Below, one piece after another: positions 32,732 to 44,676 of a stretch of DNA of 64,000 bases; position 1 is the first letter of the stretch; each line of letters opens with the position of its first letter. The notes beneath the pieces are model-generated. The model made no database searches. It saw only the letters and a program-made list of their open reading frames with translations, and was not told where the DNA came from. The position numbers and the translations under genes were made by a program. The stretch comes from Phaeotremella fagi (taxonomy: Eukaryota > Basidiomycota > Tremellomycetes > Tremellales > Phaeotremellaceae), in the NCBI GenBank assembly GCA_001599715.1, contig BCHU01000012.1:868001-932000 (forward strand), given 5' to 3'.

Positions 32732-33376
32732 ATGTCTACAAATACTTCAGATTCAAATTCAAACCTTGCTTTTGTCACGATCGACGAGTCAGAACTTATC
32801 GATGTACTCCACCTACTCACCTCTCCCCTCAGCCAGTTCAGAAACTCTGTTCTCGTCGATCGTTTGAGAACACCCTTCCAGAAAGTACGCAAGAGTGGTC
32901 CCATCGAATATTCGACCTCCGGTATTCTTAAAGAAATCCAACACGAACCTTACACCAGGTTGATCGACTCAGTATTTGTTGGTCCAAACGCCGAGAAGTC
33001 CAAAGGGAAGCTTCTATACAGCAAGATCATCCCGACCTATACGGTTGCAAACATTCCCAAAGATAGCAAGTACGACTACAACTCTTCCATTCTCTACACA
33101 GCAGAAGAAAGTCAACGATCAAAAGTCACAGAAACCCTCAAGAACAAGATCCTCTCGGCTTATAAAAAATGCGATAGCAGCATTCAACTCTCAGATAGGG
33201 ATGCTAACACCCGTGGGTTCGTCTTCAAACAAAGTGAAGAAGGTAGTCGACACTACGCTATGGAGTTTGATTATGATGGGGAGTTTGAGGGTACTATACT
33301 TCCTCAAGATAATGATGAGGAAAGAGGGGAGGGAAAATTCACTTTCAAAGCGATTATCACTTTGGGGGTTGATTAA
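32732..33376 (+). CDS. Orphan intronless family, member 4
   Basis: A single-exon ORF of 214 residues. A short Ser/Asn leader precedes AFVTIDESELIDVL and LSQFRNSVLVDRL. The central region has QRSKVTETLKNKILSAYKKC, and the end carries TRGFVFKQSE, YAMEFDYDGEF and KFTFKAIITLGV. These blocks match member 2 and, across its frameshift, member 1. No known domain is recognised. The promoter block shared with member 2 supports duplication of gene plus promoter. Confidence 0.75.
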   Translation: MSTNTSDSNSNLAFVTIDESELIDVLHLLTSPLSQFRNSVLVDRLRTPFQKVRKSGPIEYSTSGILKEIQHEPYTRLIDSVFVGPNAEKSKGKLLYSKIIPTYTVANIPKDSKYDYNSSILYTAEESQRSKVTETLKNKILSAYKKCDSSIQLSDRDANTRGFVFKQSEEGSRHYAMEFDYDGEFEGTILPQDNDEERGEGKFTFKAIITLGVD

Positions 33377-33739
33377 GGTAAAGGTACTGTGAATTCAGGT
33401 GGCGGAAGGATTAGTATTTTCTGTAGTATTGTAGTGCAATGAAACAACTGAGTGGCGATCACTTCTTTCCAACACATCTTTATTGGGCCACACGTTGCCG
33501 TGCATTTCACGAAGTAATTGCTTGCTGATTGTTCTGCTTGTACGACATGCACTCACACTGAGTGGAGTGTCAAGCAGATTATGACACCTCTCTCATTAAA
33601 CTTTTTACCGTTCTTTTGTTCCTCATGGAAGGCTGGACTTTTCTTTGTCAACGGCTATCAAGGAAAGATTTGCTAGCTTTTTCTTCTTCCTCTTCTCCAT
33701 CATCACACCCGCAACAACAGTCGAATTGAAGATCATATC
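33377..33739. other. Upstream region of member 5
   Basis: Carries the 33560-33636 block also seen at 32030-32113. Otherwise nothing recognised. Confidence 0.5.
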
Positions 33740-34280
33740 ATGTCTCAAAAAGCTGTCATCACCTTTAATTCCAATGAACACGCTGATACATTCAACAATC
33801 TCACTGGCTGTCTTGATCAATTCGAAAACTCAGAACACTATATCAATCTTACACGTCATATTGTAGACAGGGACTTGTGGTGATGCGGATGCTTACTACA
33901 GGATTGTTGAACGCCGAAAAATCAGCTCCATCACCATTGGTGATAGAACATACCAATGCCCACTGAAGTTTTCATTATCCACAACATATAGAGTCGAAGA
34001 TCCGTATGGACGTCATCAGTACAAATTCTCATCTCCCCTCACGATGATCTGGGATGATGATGTTCGCACAAGTATCGTCAGAAAGATTAGCTCAAAGGTT
34101 TTCTCTTTGTTCAGTAGCCAACCACTTGTTCTGGAGGTAGAAAAGTCGGAGGGGGGTACGTCACATAGGTCAACAATCTTCAAGGAAGAATTTGACGCTA
34201 AGCCGCTTTCCGGTGCTGGGAAAGGGGAAAGGGGTCCAGGAAAGTCCACTACAGAAGCATACTTCTTCCTCGACACCTGA
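33740..34280 (+). pseudogene. Orphan intronless family, member 5 (frameshifted)
   Basis: Starts MSQKAVITF with TGCLDQFENSEHYINL, then stops early at TGA (33881-33883). Homology to member 3 resumes in another frame (YYRIVERRKISS, YRVEDPYGRHQY, DVRTSIVRKISSKVF, LVLEVEKSE) and ends at 34280. No GT-AG pair of credible length joins the two frames. It looks like a recently broken copy, since both halves are well preserved. Confidence 0.7.
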
Positions 34281-34855
34281 TAAGAATGCTCTAGTCATTC
34301 GTCTTCGGAGCTGAGGGGATGGAAGGACATCATGGAAGTCGTTTGTTCATCTTTAAGAGTTATGTGAAGGGCAGTGAAGTCAAAACGTTTTTTGTTCAAT
34401 AATGATATGTAAATAAAAAACATGCAAAAAGTGCCATTTCGTTGCAGTGTCGCTAGCAACAAGGGACATTCGAGTTTGATGTAGATCTTCTGCTCGAGTT
34501 TTTTTTGTTGATTTAGGCATGCGAGAAAGTTTTACCTGCTCTTGTCAGGAAATGGAGTCGAAAGAACGATATAACCAACCAGATGTGCCACCATAGGGAG
34601 TGAGTATTATTTTAAAAGTATTTTATTGAATTTATCCCATGACTCGCGTTAGAAGGTGTCGATGATCGAGGACGCTCAACCACCAACCAACCAACCAACC
34701 AACCACCAACAATAACAATAACCGTTCATTTATTCTCTTCACTTAAAACACTAATTATTTTCCCACCTTCATTTCTTATTCTATTTAGTATCTATCTTAC
34801 TTCCCACCACCCCCCTCCCATCCCTTACTTCCTACAAAACTTACAATGAACGCCG
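34281..34855. promoter_or_regulatory. Upstream region of importin beta gene
   Basis: Includes a CAAC tetranucleotide tract (34683-34705) and C/T-rich sequence just before the start codon. No gene is supported. Confidence 0.45.
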
Positions 34856-37800
34856 CTGAACTACTCAGCAATTCGCTCTCGCCCGGTGAGTCTTTCTTTC
34901 CTTTGCCGCCATCAACATCAACGTAGACAACCTATCTAACCAGGTAACTCTTTTCCCACTTAGACGCTGCAACTAGAGAGAACGCTACAAAGCAACTCGA
35001 AGCTGCTGCTCAGGATAATTTCGTATGTTTATCCCTCTTCCTTTGACATTACTGTGGATATTATGGCTGACGATTTGTCGTGTAGCACGCTTATTTACAC
35101 ACTCTCGCTGCTGAACTTGCTAATGAACAAAGTGAATCACATATCCGTAACGCTGCTGGTTTAGCTTTCAAGAACTCTTTAGCTGCTAGGGTGAGTGTTT
35201 TTACACAAATCAACAAAAACAGCGTCTAAATCAACCCTAGGATTTCGTCAATCAACCAGCTCTTTCAGCACGTTGGCTTTCTTTACCTGATCAAGCAACC
35301 GCCCCCCTAAAACAATCACTGCTTTCAACACTCGGTTCAAATGATCATAAAGCTGGAGGTGTCGCTGCTCAATGTGTTTCAGCTGTTGCGGCTATCGAAT
35401 TACCTGTTCAGAAATGGCCAGAGTTGATACCCACATTATTAGAGTTTGTTGGAAATCAAGAAAACACAAATTTAAGAATAGCAACACTTCAAGCTGTCGG
35501 TTATGTTTGTGAAGTTATCGTGAGTGAATGATCGTGTCCTCTGTACTGACTTTTAGCGACCTGAAATTCTCTCTTCGAGATCGAACGAAATTCTCACCGC
35601 TGTTGTTCAAGGTGCAAGAAAAGAAGAAACAAGTACAGATGTTCAAGCTGCTGCTATTCATGCCTTATACAATTCGTTAGAGTTCATTAGAGACAATTTC
35701 GAGAGAGAGGTAGGTCAAACATCCAGAACTCAACTGACAATCAGGGTGAAAGAAATTACATCATGCAAGTCGTTTGTGAGGCCACTCAAAACCCTTCAGT
35801 TGCGGTTCAAGTTGGTGCTTTCGAGTGTCTAGTATCAATCATGAGTTTGTACTATGATAAAATGGAGTTTTACATGGAACGTGCTTTGTTCGGCGTAGGT
35901 TAATAGGTCGAATTTGGCTGACGATAGTTAACAATCATGGGTATGAGACATCCTGAAGAACCAGTTGCTCTACAAGCTATCGAATTCTGGGCAACCGTTT
36001 GTGAAGAGGAGATTGAATTGGCTGTTGAAGCCGAGGAGGTGAGTCATTTAATCCAACAGTACGCTGACCCCAGGCAATGGCATTTGGCGAAGAACCCGTT
36101 GTTGAATCAAAACATTTCGCCAAAATGGCTCTCGGTGAAATCCTACCTGTTCTACTGGAACTTCTTTCGCAACAAGAAGAGGATGATGATGAAGATGATT
36201 GGACCAAATCAATGGCTGCAGCAGCATGTTTGGAATTATTGGCTAGGGATGTTGGGGATGACGTCGTTCAACCCGTCGTACCGTTTGTGGAAGCTGGAAT
36301 CAGACAACAAGACTGGCAACATCGTGAAGCCGCTGTCATGGCCTTTGGTTCTATTCTCGACGGTCCCGATCCAAACACTCTTGCTCCATTGGTTACCCAA
36401 GCTCTCGGTGCTCTCATTCAAATGATGCAAAACGACCCCAGTGTTCAAGTACGAGACACCGTCGCATGGACTCTTAGTAAAATCACAGAAGTCATGTTAC
36501 AGGTCATCGATCCCAACGTTCATCTTCAAAGTCTTGTTACAGCTTTGGTTTACGGTCTTTCCAGTTCACCAAGAATCATCAACAGTTGTTGCGCTGCTCT
36601 TAACAATCTCGTCGTTCAACTTTCTCAAGCAGATGCCGTTGACGAAATACAAACTTCACCAATGTCAATCTATTACGAAGGCGTTTTCAAAGCTCTTATT
36701 CCAGTTTCCGAAAGATCAACAAACGAATCCAACAGTCGAAGTGCAGCATATCAAACCATTGCTACTTTCATCTCGTCATCCGCTCTTGACACTCTGAACG
36801 TTGTTCAGGAAGTCGCCATCGCCATGCTCTCTCGACAAGAAACTCTTTTGGGTATGCAAAATCAATTAGTTGGTATCGACGATCGAAACAACTGGAACGA
36901 TCTTCAAATCAATCTCTGTGTCGTTGTTCAAAGCGTCATTCACAAATCCCCAGCAATGGTCGCTCCATTTGCTGATCGAATCATGACCAATTTACTTGGT
37001 CTTATTCAATCATCTGGTAAAAACGCGGGTGTTTTGGAAGACGCCTTTGCTACCATTGGAGCTTTAGCTGGAGCGTTAGAAGCTGCGTTCAACAAATACA
37101 CTGAAGCATTTGCTCCATTCCTATGGAACGCTTTGGGATCGGTCGAAGATTGGCAGGTCGCTCAGGCAGCTGTTTACGTGACCAGCGATATCGCAAGAGC
37201 TATCGGTCACGACATTACACCTTATGCTGAAAGAATCATGGTTGCTCTGATCGAAATTCTTCGTAGTCCCGTTATCCACCGAAACGTCAAACCCAATGCC
37301 ATCGCAACCATTGGTGAAGTTGCTTTGGCTGTTGGTCCCGATTTCGTTCCCTACCTCGATACGACCATGTCAATCCTCAGTCAAGCAGGTTCAACAGCAG
37401 CTGATGCTAACGATTCAGCAATGATTGAATTCGTTTGGTTGATGAGAGAAGCTATCGTCGAGGCGTTTATCGGTATTATGAACGGATTAAAGGTTACTGA
37501 TGGTGAGTAGTGGTCGATTGATTGTACTAACGATGTTAGCAACACCTTTCCGTCCATATGTCGGAGGTATCATGGCATTCCTCAAAGGTTGTATGGATGA
37601 TGCTGAACGTACCGATGCGTTCACGGTTTCTACTTTAGGATTAATCGGTGATTTCGGTGACACATACAAGACCGGAGTTAGGGATGAACTGTTGACTGGA
37701 TGGGTCACTAACGCTATCTCATTGGGTAGACAGCGTGGATCATCGAAGCAATCCCGTACGAATGCAGCTTATGCTCAAAAAGTGAGTCAAAGTGTTACGT

Positions 37801-37856
37801 TGATCAAGACCTGACTAATTCAAACCCCACAGGCTATCAAGGAGGTTTCAAAATAG
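34856..37856 (+). CDS. KAP95: Importin subunit beta-1 (karyopherin beta)
   Basis: Ten exons (34856-34885, 34964-35022, 35086-35190, 35241-35519, 35557-35709, 35745-35894, 35928-36038, 36074-37502, 37540-37791, 37833-37856) give 863 residues, the normal size. HEAT repeats run through the protein, with the N-terminal Ran-binding part ([23 protein letters not shown] helix) and the acidic loop ([11 protein letters not shown]) that contacts the importin-alpha IBB domain. It carries importin-alpha/NLS cargo through nuclear pores and is released by RanGTP. The first exon is 30 nt and introns shorten from 78 to 33 nt before the long central exon. It ends in a 24-nt exon. Confidence 0.96.
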
Positions 37857-38599
37857 TTTTGGGATCTCAATATACCCGTTCTCAAAATTCACTAATCAGT
37901 CACCTATCGAATTCTCTGTGCACATTTCAACAACTACCGGTATCTTTTCTTCTCCAAATTTCTAACCCTTCACCTAGTCTCGACTCAATCTCAAACCTTG
38001 CATTATGGATTCGATCATTCCCAAAACATATCAATCATATTCAATTCAAACTCAAATCAGCCGCGCTCTGATCGTCCGAGGACGACCAATCGTCGCTTCA
38101 ATCATACAATATACGCCATAGACGTTTATAAATTCAACTTTCACTCAGCATTGTTCTCATGATTTTTTTTTGTTTCTTTTACTTACAGACTGGGAGCGCG
38201 ATAGCTCATAGTTTACTTTGGTTCCTTCTCTCTTCGTTTCCCCAATTATCCCAATTTTTGTTCGTCTTTTGTTTCCACAAAAATCTTGTCACTTGTCGAG
38301 GCATGGCTTAAATGCCATTCAGCCTTTCAGTAGAGTTTTCAACACGTTCATTTCCTCGGTGTTATCTAGTTTTCATCGTAGACAATTTCATTTCTCATTC
38401 GGTAGATGCTTGTACAAAGAATATGAAGATTTGATTTCTTTCTCTGCCATTCAGATTTTCATCGAAATTCAAGACTGTCGATCGGAGTGTCCAGAATAGA
38501 AGAGCGGTGCGCAAGTAACCTAGCAACATCAGATTGCAATTGATTCAAAGCTCGTCGTCAGCATCACTACAGTTCAAATTCATACATTCAACACCAAAA
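37857..38599. other. Intergenic region downstream of importin beta
   Basis: About 0.74 kb of C/T-rich sequence. A 93-codon ORF at 38218-38499 has no supporting features. Confidence 0.5.
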
Positions 38600-38972
38600 A
38601 TGCCAAAGAAAAGATCATTATCACCTTCGTCATCAAACGACTCAGATGAATCAGCCCCAGCACCAGCATCATCACCATCCAAGACCACATCCAAAAAAAC
38701 AAAACCCAACGACTCACCCAAATCTCGACTTTCGAAAGAATCTAAACAACTGATCGCTCAAGAGATCATAAGTAAAGGAGCTGGAATGATTGATATCGAT
38801 CGTTTGGTTAATGTTGTATGTAACTTTCCATCTTTTAGTAGAGGATATACTGATGACAATTTGTATCGCCAACCAGACCGGTTTAACTAAACAACAAATC
38901 AAATCTCAGGTTGTTGATCATCGTCAAAATCTTAGGAAACAATTGATGGATTACGCTATGAATCTGGCTTAG
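38600..38972 (+). CDS. Small basic protein of unknown function
   Basis: Two exons (38600-38815, 38877-38972) encode 103 residues. The first half is Ser/Pro/Lys-rich and disordered-looking, with several Ser-Pro sites and KKTKP-type basic patches that could act in nuclear import. The second half is a compact helical domain (LSKESKQLIAQEIISKGAG; VNVTGLTKQQIKSQVVDHRQ) with a helix-turn-helix feel. I do not recognise the family. The intron sits inside the helical domain and restores a continuous frame. Confidence 0.7.
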
Positions 38973-39041
38973 TTTTCTTTGTTGGTTGGTGGGAGGGTCT
39001 GGTTTGATTAAGATGATGCATGACTTTACTGAGTACCACAC

Positions 39042-40065
39042 TTAATCCTTCTCTTCATCTGAATGATCTTCTTTTCCAGATTCTATCATACCTGAGTTCC
39101 CTTCTGCTAATTTCTTTTCACGACGACTGAAGAGTAGATTAGGTTAGTTGATCAATTTTCATTGTGCGGAGTGTTAGACATACCGTTTAACATCCCACTA
39201 TCGAAATGGTATCAGCACGGCATCTTCATCGAAGAAATGTGATTTAGTCGACTTACATTATGAACTCTAGCGAAGTTGACTTCCATGACTGTAACCTGTT
39301 CTCTTAACCATTCTAGATCTTCGATAGTTTCTTTTAGAGATTGTTTGGCTGATGACAATTTACTCGATAACAGGTCTTCAGCTTCTTGTAATGGATAGAG
39401 AAGCATCGTGTTGGCCTATATATCAACAGAATGGTATATTAGTTACATCAACATCAAGATTGATTGAATATTCAACGTCAACTCACACCTAACCAAATTC
39501 CAACTTGACCAGTCTCTTCAATTTCAGCCTCGGCATAGAGGGTATCGTTGAGTTCGAAAAGTGTTTTCAGCGGTTCATCGTTGTTCTCATCATCATCGTC
39601 CAAATCATCATCCAAATCATCCTCATCCTCATCGTCGTCATCTTTCTCCTCTTCAACAACTTGACCTAAAGCCTTCTTCCGTCTCATATGTAGATATTTG
39701 ACGACTGACAAAGTTTGACTGATATCTGGAATTTTACTTGATAGGGCTTTACGTCTTTGTTGAAGTGAGATTTCCATGTATCGATATTTACTTTGGATAC
39801 AATTAGTATTTGGATTTGGATCATTAAACAGTTGAGATATGACTTACGAAGACGTTTCTTGGAATTTCTTCATGGTACTTTCAATCTCTGCATCTTTACC
39901 TCCAACGTATTCATCGACATTCGCCTAAGGGGGTGGTAGTCAGCGAAATGAAATTCATGAGGGAGTCTCTCGAAAAAATGATGGACATACAACAAAAGGT
40001 GCTCTGGGTATACCTCTTGGGTTGACTTCCATTTGGGGTTTAGATGTCGAAGCTACGGTGGTCAT
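39042..40065 (-). CDS. PAC10: Prefoldin subunit 3
   Basis: Six exons (40065-39991, 39924-39848, 39790-39487, 39415-39257, 39197-39184, 39126-39042) give 237 residues. NPRGIPRAPFV at the N-terminus, MKKFQE and the two coiled-coil arms flanking a short beta region (YAEAEIEETGQVGIWLGAN) match VBP1/Pac10/Gim2. Prefoldin is the hexameric cytosolic co-chaperone that hands actin and tubulin to CCT. An acidic insert of about 25 Asp/Glu lies between the arms, longer than usual. Exon 5 is only 14 nt and encodes WDVK of the conserved NWDVKRRR end. Confidence 0.94.
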
Positions 40066-40316
40066 TTTGATTATATAGAGTTAACGTAGATTTAGATTAT
40101 TTCGAAGAGGTAAAAGCAATAACGTCGGGCGAACTTTGAAATCAATGTACGAGTACTGTCGTGGCGGTGGCATTTTACAGTATTTCTTCTCATTCCAAAG
40201 AGTAGGATTTCAAGTTCTCCTCAATTTATCTGCATAAACTTCTTATCTACAGGCTAAAAGAACAAGAACTTCAACTATATTATGGAACGGCTACAGCAAG
40301 GTTTTGAAAAAAAAGG

Positions 40317-41299
40317 TTATAACAAAAGACCTAAACCTAAAGCCATAATTCCAACCATTCCTGAACCAGCAGCGATGACTTTAGCGGCACTAAAAAAAGT
40401 GTTGTGAAGTTAGTTTCACCCTATAACTTCTATTTGTTGACATGAACAAAAACTTACCCAGATTTGGATGAAGATGATGCACTTGCACTTGAACCTGTTC
40501 CGGAGGCTGTTGATGAACCTGAACCAGAGTCTGAACCTGATGCGGTGGATGAACCACCTTTAGCTGTAGTGGTACTGGTAAATCAACAAGATTAGTATGG
40601 GTGTAAAAGATTATATTCAAACGAAATCAAACACTTACCTGGTTGAAGTTGAGTTTGTACCTGAAGCTTCAGCAGCTGCTTGGAAAGCAGAGAAACTTTT
40701 GGCGGAAGTGTCGTTGGCGTTGATGCTACATCGATATGTCAGTTGGATTCTCGTGTGAACATGACGTGTGTTGAAGACTTACGCCATGACCATACCAGCT
40801 TGACAATGACCTACTTGACCACAGTAAACCCAGATTGGAGTGGTTTCGTTGATCATGATAGCGTACTATACCACTGTCAATTGAAACGTCACCAAATCAC
40901 AACCAAAGGAAGTCTTACCTGTGGTGGAGCAGTTGCTGAACCTGGTTGGAAACCTGAAGCGAAACCTGCATGAGTACATGGAGCAGCGAAAGTTGATTGT
41001 GTAGCTGTATGGTTTCCAGCGACGAATTCGAAAATGACCATGTCGCCTACTGCAGCTGTGATCCTGGAGACGAGTCAGTGGCGAGGTCCATGAAATGTAG
41101 ATATCAGACTTACTCGTTAGGTGTGAATGTCTGGATAAGAGGGTTTGGGTGTTAGTGAGTTGGTTTGTAGTTGATGATCAATGATAGGACATACCTTGGC
41201 ACCTCCAGCACCAACTTGGACGGTATGGTTAGTAGCGCCCAAAGCACTTCCAGCTGTCAAAGCTAGAATACCAAAAGTAACAATTGATGAAGAAACCAT
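40317..41299 (-). CDS. GPI-type secreted cupredoxin A
   Basis: Seven exons (41299-41195, 41130-41114, 41063-40919, 40865-40783, 40725-40639, 40574-40458, 40389-40317) give 208 residues. A signal peptide is followed by a plastocyanin-like fold: TVQVGAGG, TFTPNEITAAVGD, GNHTATQS (first copper His) and WVYCGQVGHCQAGMVM (Cys, His and Met ligands). A Ser/Thr/Gly-rich spacer and a hydrophobic C-terminus follow, as in GPI-anchored wall proteins. Such fungal blue-copper proteins sit at the cell surface; some are tied to copper acquisition or wall integrity. Exon 2 is 17 nt. Cupredoxin B next to it has the same intron plan. Confidence 0.9.
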
Positions 41300-41845
41300 T
41301 TTTTTGAAAGTAAGAATAGGAGTTTAGGTATGTGAAACTGATTAAACAAGAGAATTGAGACTAGCTCTAAGAGAAAGAATATCAAAAAGTTGAAAAGAAT
41401 GAGACGTGAAGTTAAAAGGAAAAAGGAATGAGAGAATTAATGATGAGGTATATATATCTCTAGTTATTGCCTCATTCTGGACAACGATTCACTGCGGTCG
41501 GTATGGGACTGTAGGGGCTGTGATCCTTCCTGTAAAGGTGGGTAGTATTGGTTGTCAAGGTTTCGGTGCTGCGGGTAACGAGGATGAAAGGATGGTGTCT
41601 AGCAGAGCTTTGCGTAGCTAGTCGTGAAGATCGTTTAATAACCTTGCTGATCACTTGGAAACCACCTTGACAACGACCGACAGGCTCCCTTTAACGGCTC
41701 AGCTTAGCGTGATTCAGAAAAAAGAAACCGTATGCATCTGAAACTGAAACACTGACTCTATTCTCATTATTCACAGATTACTGTCAAGTGGACATGTACA
41801 AACTCGAAGAAAGTCATATGGAAAGGAGGTTTGTAAACGTGTACT
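41300..41845. other. Intergenic region between cupredoxins
   Basis: Promoter of cupredoxin A plus 3' end of cupredoxin B, about 0.55 kb. No gene is supported. Confidence 0.5.
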
Positions 41846-42807
41846 CTAAAGGAGTGCAAATCCGACCACTCCGGCAAAAATTGATAAAAAGCTCGCACCG
41901 ATTGAGTAAATCGTGATTTTACTACATGATCAGAGTTAGATCAGAGACAACGTCAATGGGAGCTTACACGACTTACCCAGAAGAACCATATGGTCCAGCA
42001 CCTGATGTAGCTGCACTAGTCTGAGCAGCTGATGTGGCGGCTGAAGTAGCTGATGAGGCTTTTGAGGTTGATGATGAGGATGAACCAGCTGAACTGACAG
42101 TGGCGGCGTTACCCATCGCCGCAGCTTTGAACGCTGTGAATGATTGATTGCCGGAATCGTTGGCGTTGATACTGACATCGAAAAACTGTCAGTCGCGTCT
42201 ACAGTAGATATGTATATCGCATAACCTAAGGTTTATGACACTATACAAGTGCACTTACGCCATGACCATACCTCCTTTACAATGACCTACTTGTTTACAG
42301 TAAACCCAAATTGGATCAGTGTTGTTGACGGTGACAGTGAACTACAGTTACGAGCTTGTGAGTGATACGAAAATGACCATCAGTGGGTAAACGACATACG
42401 GTACTTCCAGAACTGGCTGGGAAACCTGAATCGAATCCAGATGTTAAAGGTGAACATGGATTGGCGAATGTAGATTGAGTAACACTATGGATGTTACTGG
42501 CTATAACGAAGCTGTCATGGGTTAGTTAGATTTGTACGGTATGGGACAGAAGACTTACTTGACGGTATCACCAGCGACGGCGGTGACTCTTGGGGAAGTG
42601 TGTCAGTTGAAGTGATCATTGCCTGCGTGAAATAATAAGGGAACTCACTCGCTAGGGGTGAAACTCTGTAGAGGATATCAACAAGTCATCAAGTCAGCCT
42701 ACCGAGAGAGGACTTACCAATCCACTCTGTCCAACTTGGACGGTGAAGCTAGCACCTAAAGCTGATGAAGCGAACATAAAGAGAGTAAAGATAGAAGGGA
42801 GCATCAT
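41846..42807 (-). CDS. GPI-type secreted cupredoxin B
   Basis: Seven exons (42807-42718, 42665-42649, 42588-42559, 42511-42400, 42341-42259, 42171-41977, 41921-41846) give 200 residues. Signal peptide, SFTVQVGQSG, SFTPSEVTAVAGDTV, NIHSVTQS (copper His) and WVYCKQVGHCKGGMVM (Cys, His, Met ligands) parallel cupredoxin A. A Ser/Ala/Thr spacer and a hydrophobic tail (IFAGVVGFALL) fit GPI anchoring. Exons 2 (17 nt) and 5 (83 nt) have the same lengths in both genes, so the pair arose by tandem duplication. B has one intron more in the first half (after VAGDTVN) and lacks one in the Ser-rich spacer. Confidence 0.9.
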
Positions 42808-43712
42808 GATGATATTTCGAGTTTGCGCTTTTGATTTTTTTTATTTGGCTCAAGTAAAGTGTAAATGGCTCAAAGAGTAAGAGTAACAAAGTTGGTTAAA
42901 GAAGATCTCTTCATCTCCTACTCCAAGCTTAAATACATATACACTAACTCGCTCGTACTCCAGCCTCGTCCTCCTTTCAAAAGAAACACACAACGTGTAA
43001 AGCCTCATCGTACGATCTAACTGACTTCGGCATCCAGTTCTTTTAATAGAGTTTAGTGCACTTGGTCTCCCGTCTGAGAAGGAGGTGTGTGTGAGTTGTG
43101 TGCAGTAGTTGAATTCCCAATTCAATGAATGATGTACGAATATACCGTTCAGTAACTTAGGTGCCAGTGCCTCGAATACGCCACGTACTCGTACAGTCTA
43201 CTCGTACACTACGTTTGGGTGTGCCAAGGAAAGGTGATCGAAAGTCTGAATCGTTTAGTCAGTTGACGATTATATGCATGCACATCGATTGCTGTGCAGT
43301 AATTTTAAAAAGTCCCGAGAAAGTATCAGTTAAGGAGAAGTTGGACGGGGATGTGGAGGTGGCTAAGTGGAGGTTTTGGTTTTTGTGACATCTTCATCCA
43401 CCTTGCTACCCAGTATACTTGTTAACTTACTGATCATCCCGTATTCCTCGGATAATGATATTCAAATTCACGTCGTTGCTTAAGTAACTCAATAATCTGA
43501 TAAGGATTGTCAAGGAAAATGCTGTGCAGATCTGTAGTAACTGATGACGAAACCAACACTTCGAAAAACACATTTCCTGTCACCTTGTGACTTACCCATC
43601 TTTCACTTCTGGTGCTGGGTGTGAATTTAATTCCATATCAAGTAAATCTACAATGTAACTTAACTTCTACACGTTTGTCCGCTTCTAATCTACCACCATC
43701 CAAGACGCCTTC
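42808..43712. other. Intergenic region upstream of cupredoxin B
   Basis: About 0.9 kb between the start of cupredoxin B and the stop of the MTFP1 gene. Small ORFs (for example 43161-43388) have no support. Confidence 0.5.
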
Positions 43713-44676
43713 TTATAGTTCTTTCTTAGGTCCGGAACCGGTAGGGGCAGCTGCACCTTTGAACCAAATTTCTTCCAATTTCTCGAAAGAATAATCGACA
43801 ACAGTTTCGACCTAAAACGGAATAAATTAATCCATTTAATAAACCCCATCAAAGAAACTCACAGGATGATCAAACAGATAAGGTAAAGCAGGAACAATAC
43901 TAATTCCAACAGCTGTTGGACCCCATTTCCTTAAAGTTGGATTAGCGCTTTTAGCGAATTGTTTAGCAGATTGTTTGACGGCTGTATGGATAGTGAAAGC
44001 TGGTAGAGCCATACTGGCGATCCCTTGAAATACAGATCTCTTGACTGCAACCATAGCTAATCTAGTTGGTTCCGACAAGTTGGCTGCTTCGAGAGGTGTT
44101 GGTCCTTGTTGAGACGATTTGTAGGTGGTGAATGAAACGTCTCCGATTAGATAGGCCCACGAGATACCGTAGGCAGCGGTTACTACGGGTTGGGTTAGTT
44201 CAATCGATAATTGAATTGAGTAATCGTCGTTGGATCACTGAACTTACCTATGAAAGGTGGTACAACTGGTCTGAAAGCTTCTCCAACGTCACTAGCTGAA
44301 GAGAGATGATCAGCACGTATCTGTTGAACAGTTGGGGCATGATCCACTTACTATACGCAGTATACCTCGAACCAGCTCTGACGATATCCCTCGCTCTTCT
44401 CAAATAAGCGGCTAACGAGAAATGTCAGAATTAAGATCTAAAGGAAAACAACTCCCGAATCTAGACTTACCATATCTTATATTTGAATCAGTAGAATCAG
44501 CTAGAGAACGGTAAGAATGATCAGTCAATGGTCAACGAAGGTGTACAAACGATCCTACCATCTGTTTCAACCAGTTCTTGAACTGTATCGGTGCTTGCTT
44601 GTTCAACAGTAGCGACTTCTGCTTTAGCTGATTTCTCTATTGAATCTACTGTTGGTGGTTTGATTGAAGTTGACAT
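43713..44676 (-). CDS. MTFP1: Mitochondrial fission process protein 1 (MTP18) homologue
   Basis: Six exons (44676-44559, 44500-44471, 44411-44352, 44295-44248, 44182-43863, 43811-43713) encode 224 residues. The family signature is clear: RYTAYTSDVGEAFRPVVPP, AAYGISWAYLIGDV, LAMVAVKRSVFQGIASMALPAF and GISIVPALPYLFDHPVE. Hydrophobic segments match the inner-membrane spans of MTFP1. It promotes mitochondrial division in animals; fungal homologues are widespread and less studied. A polar, acid-containing N-terminal extension of about 40 residues precedes the domain. The second exon is 30 nt. Confidence 0.93.

Noticed and set aside
38218..38499. 93-codon ORF downstream of importin beta
   Set aside because: No homology features, no credible start context, lies in T-rich intergenic sequence.
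43161..43388. 75-codon ORF between cupredoxin B and MTFP1
   Set aside because: No recognisable motif, and no splice sites to extend it.
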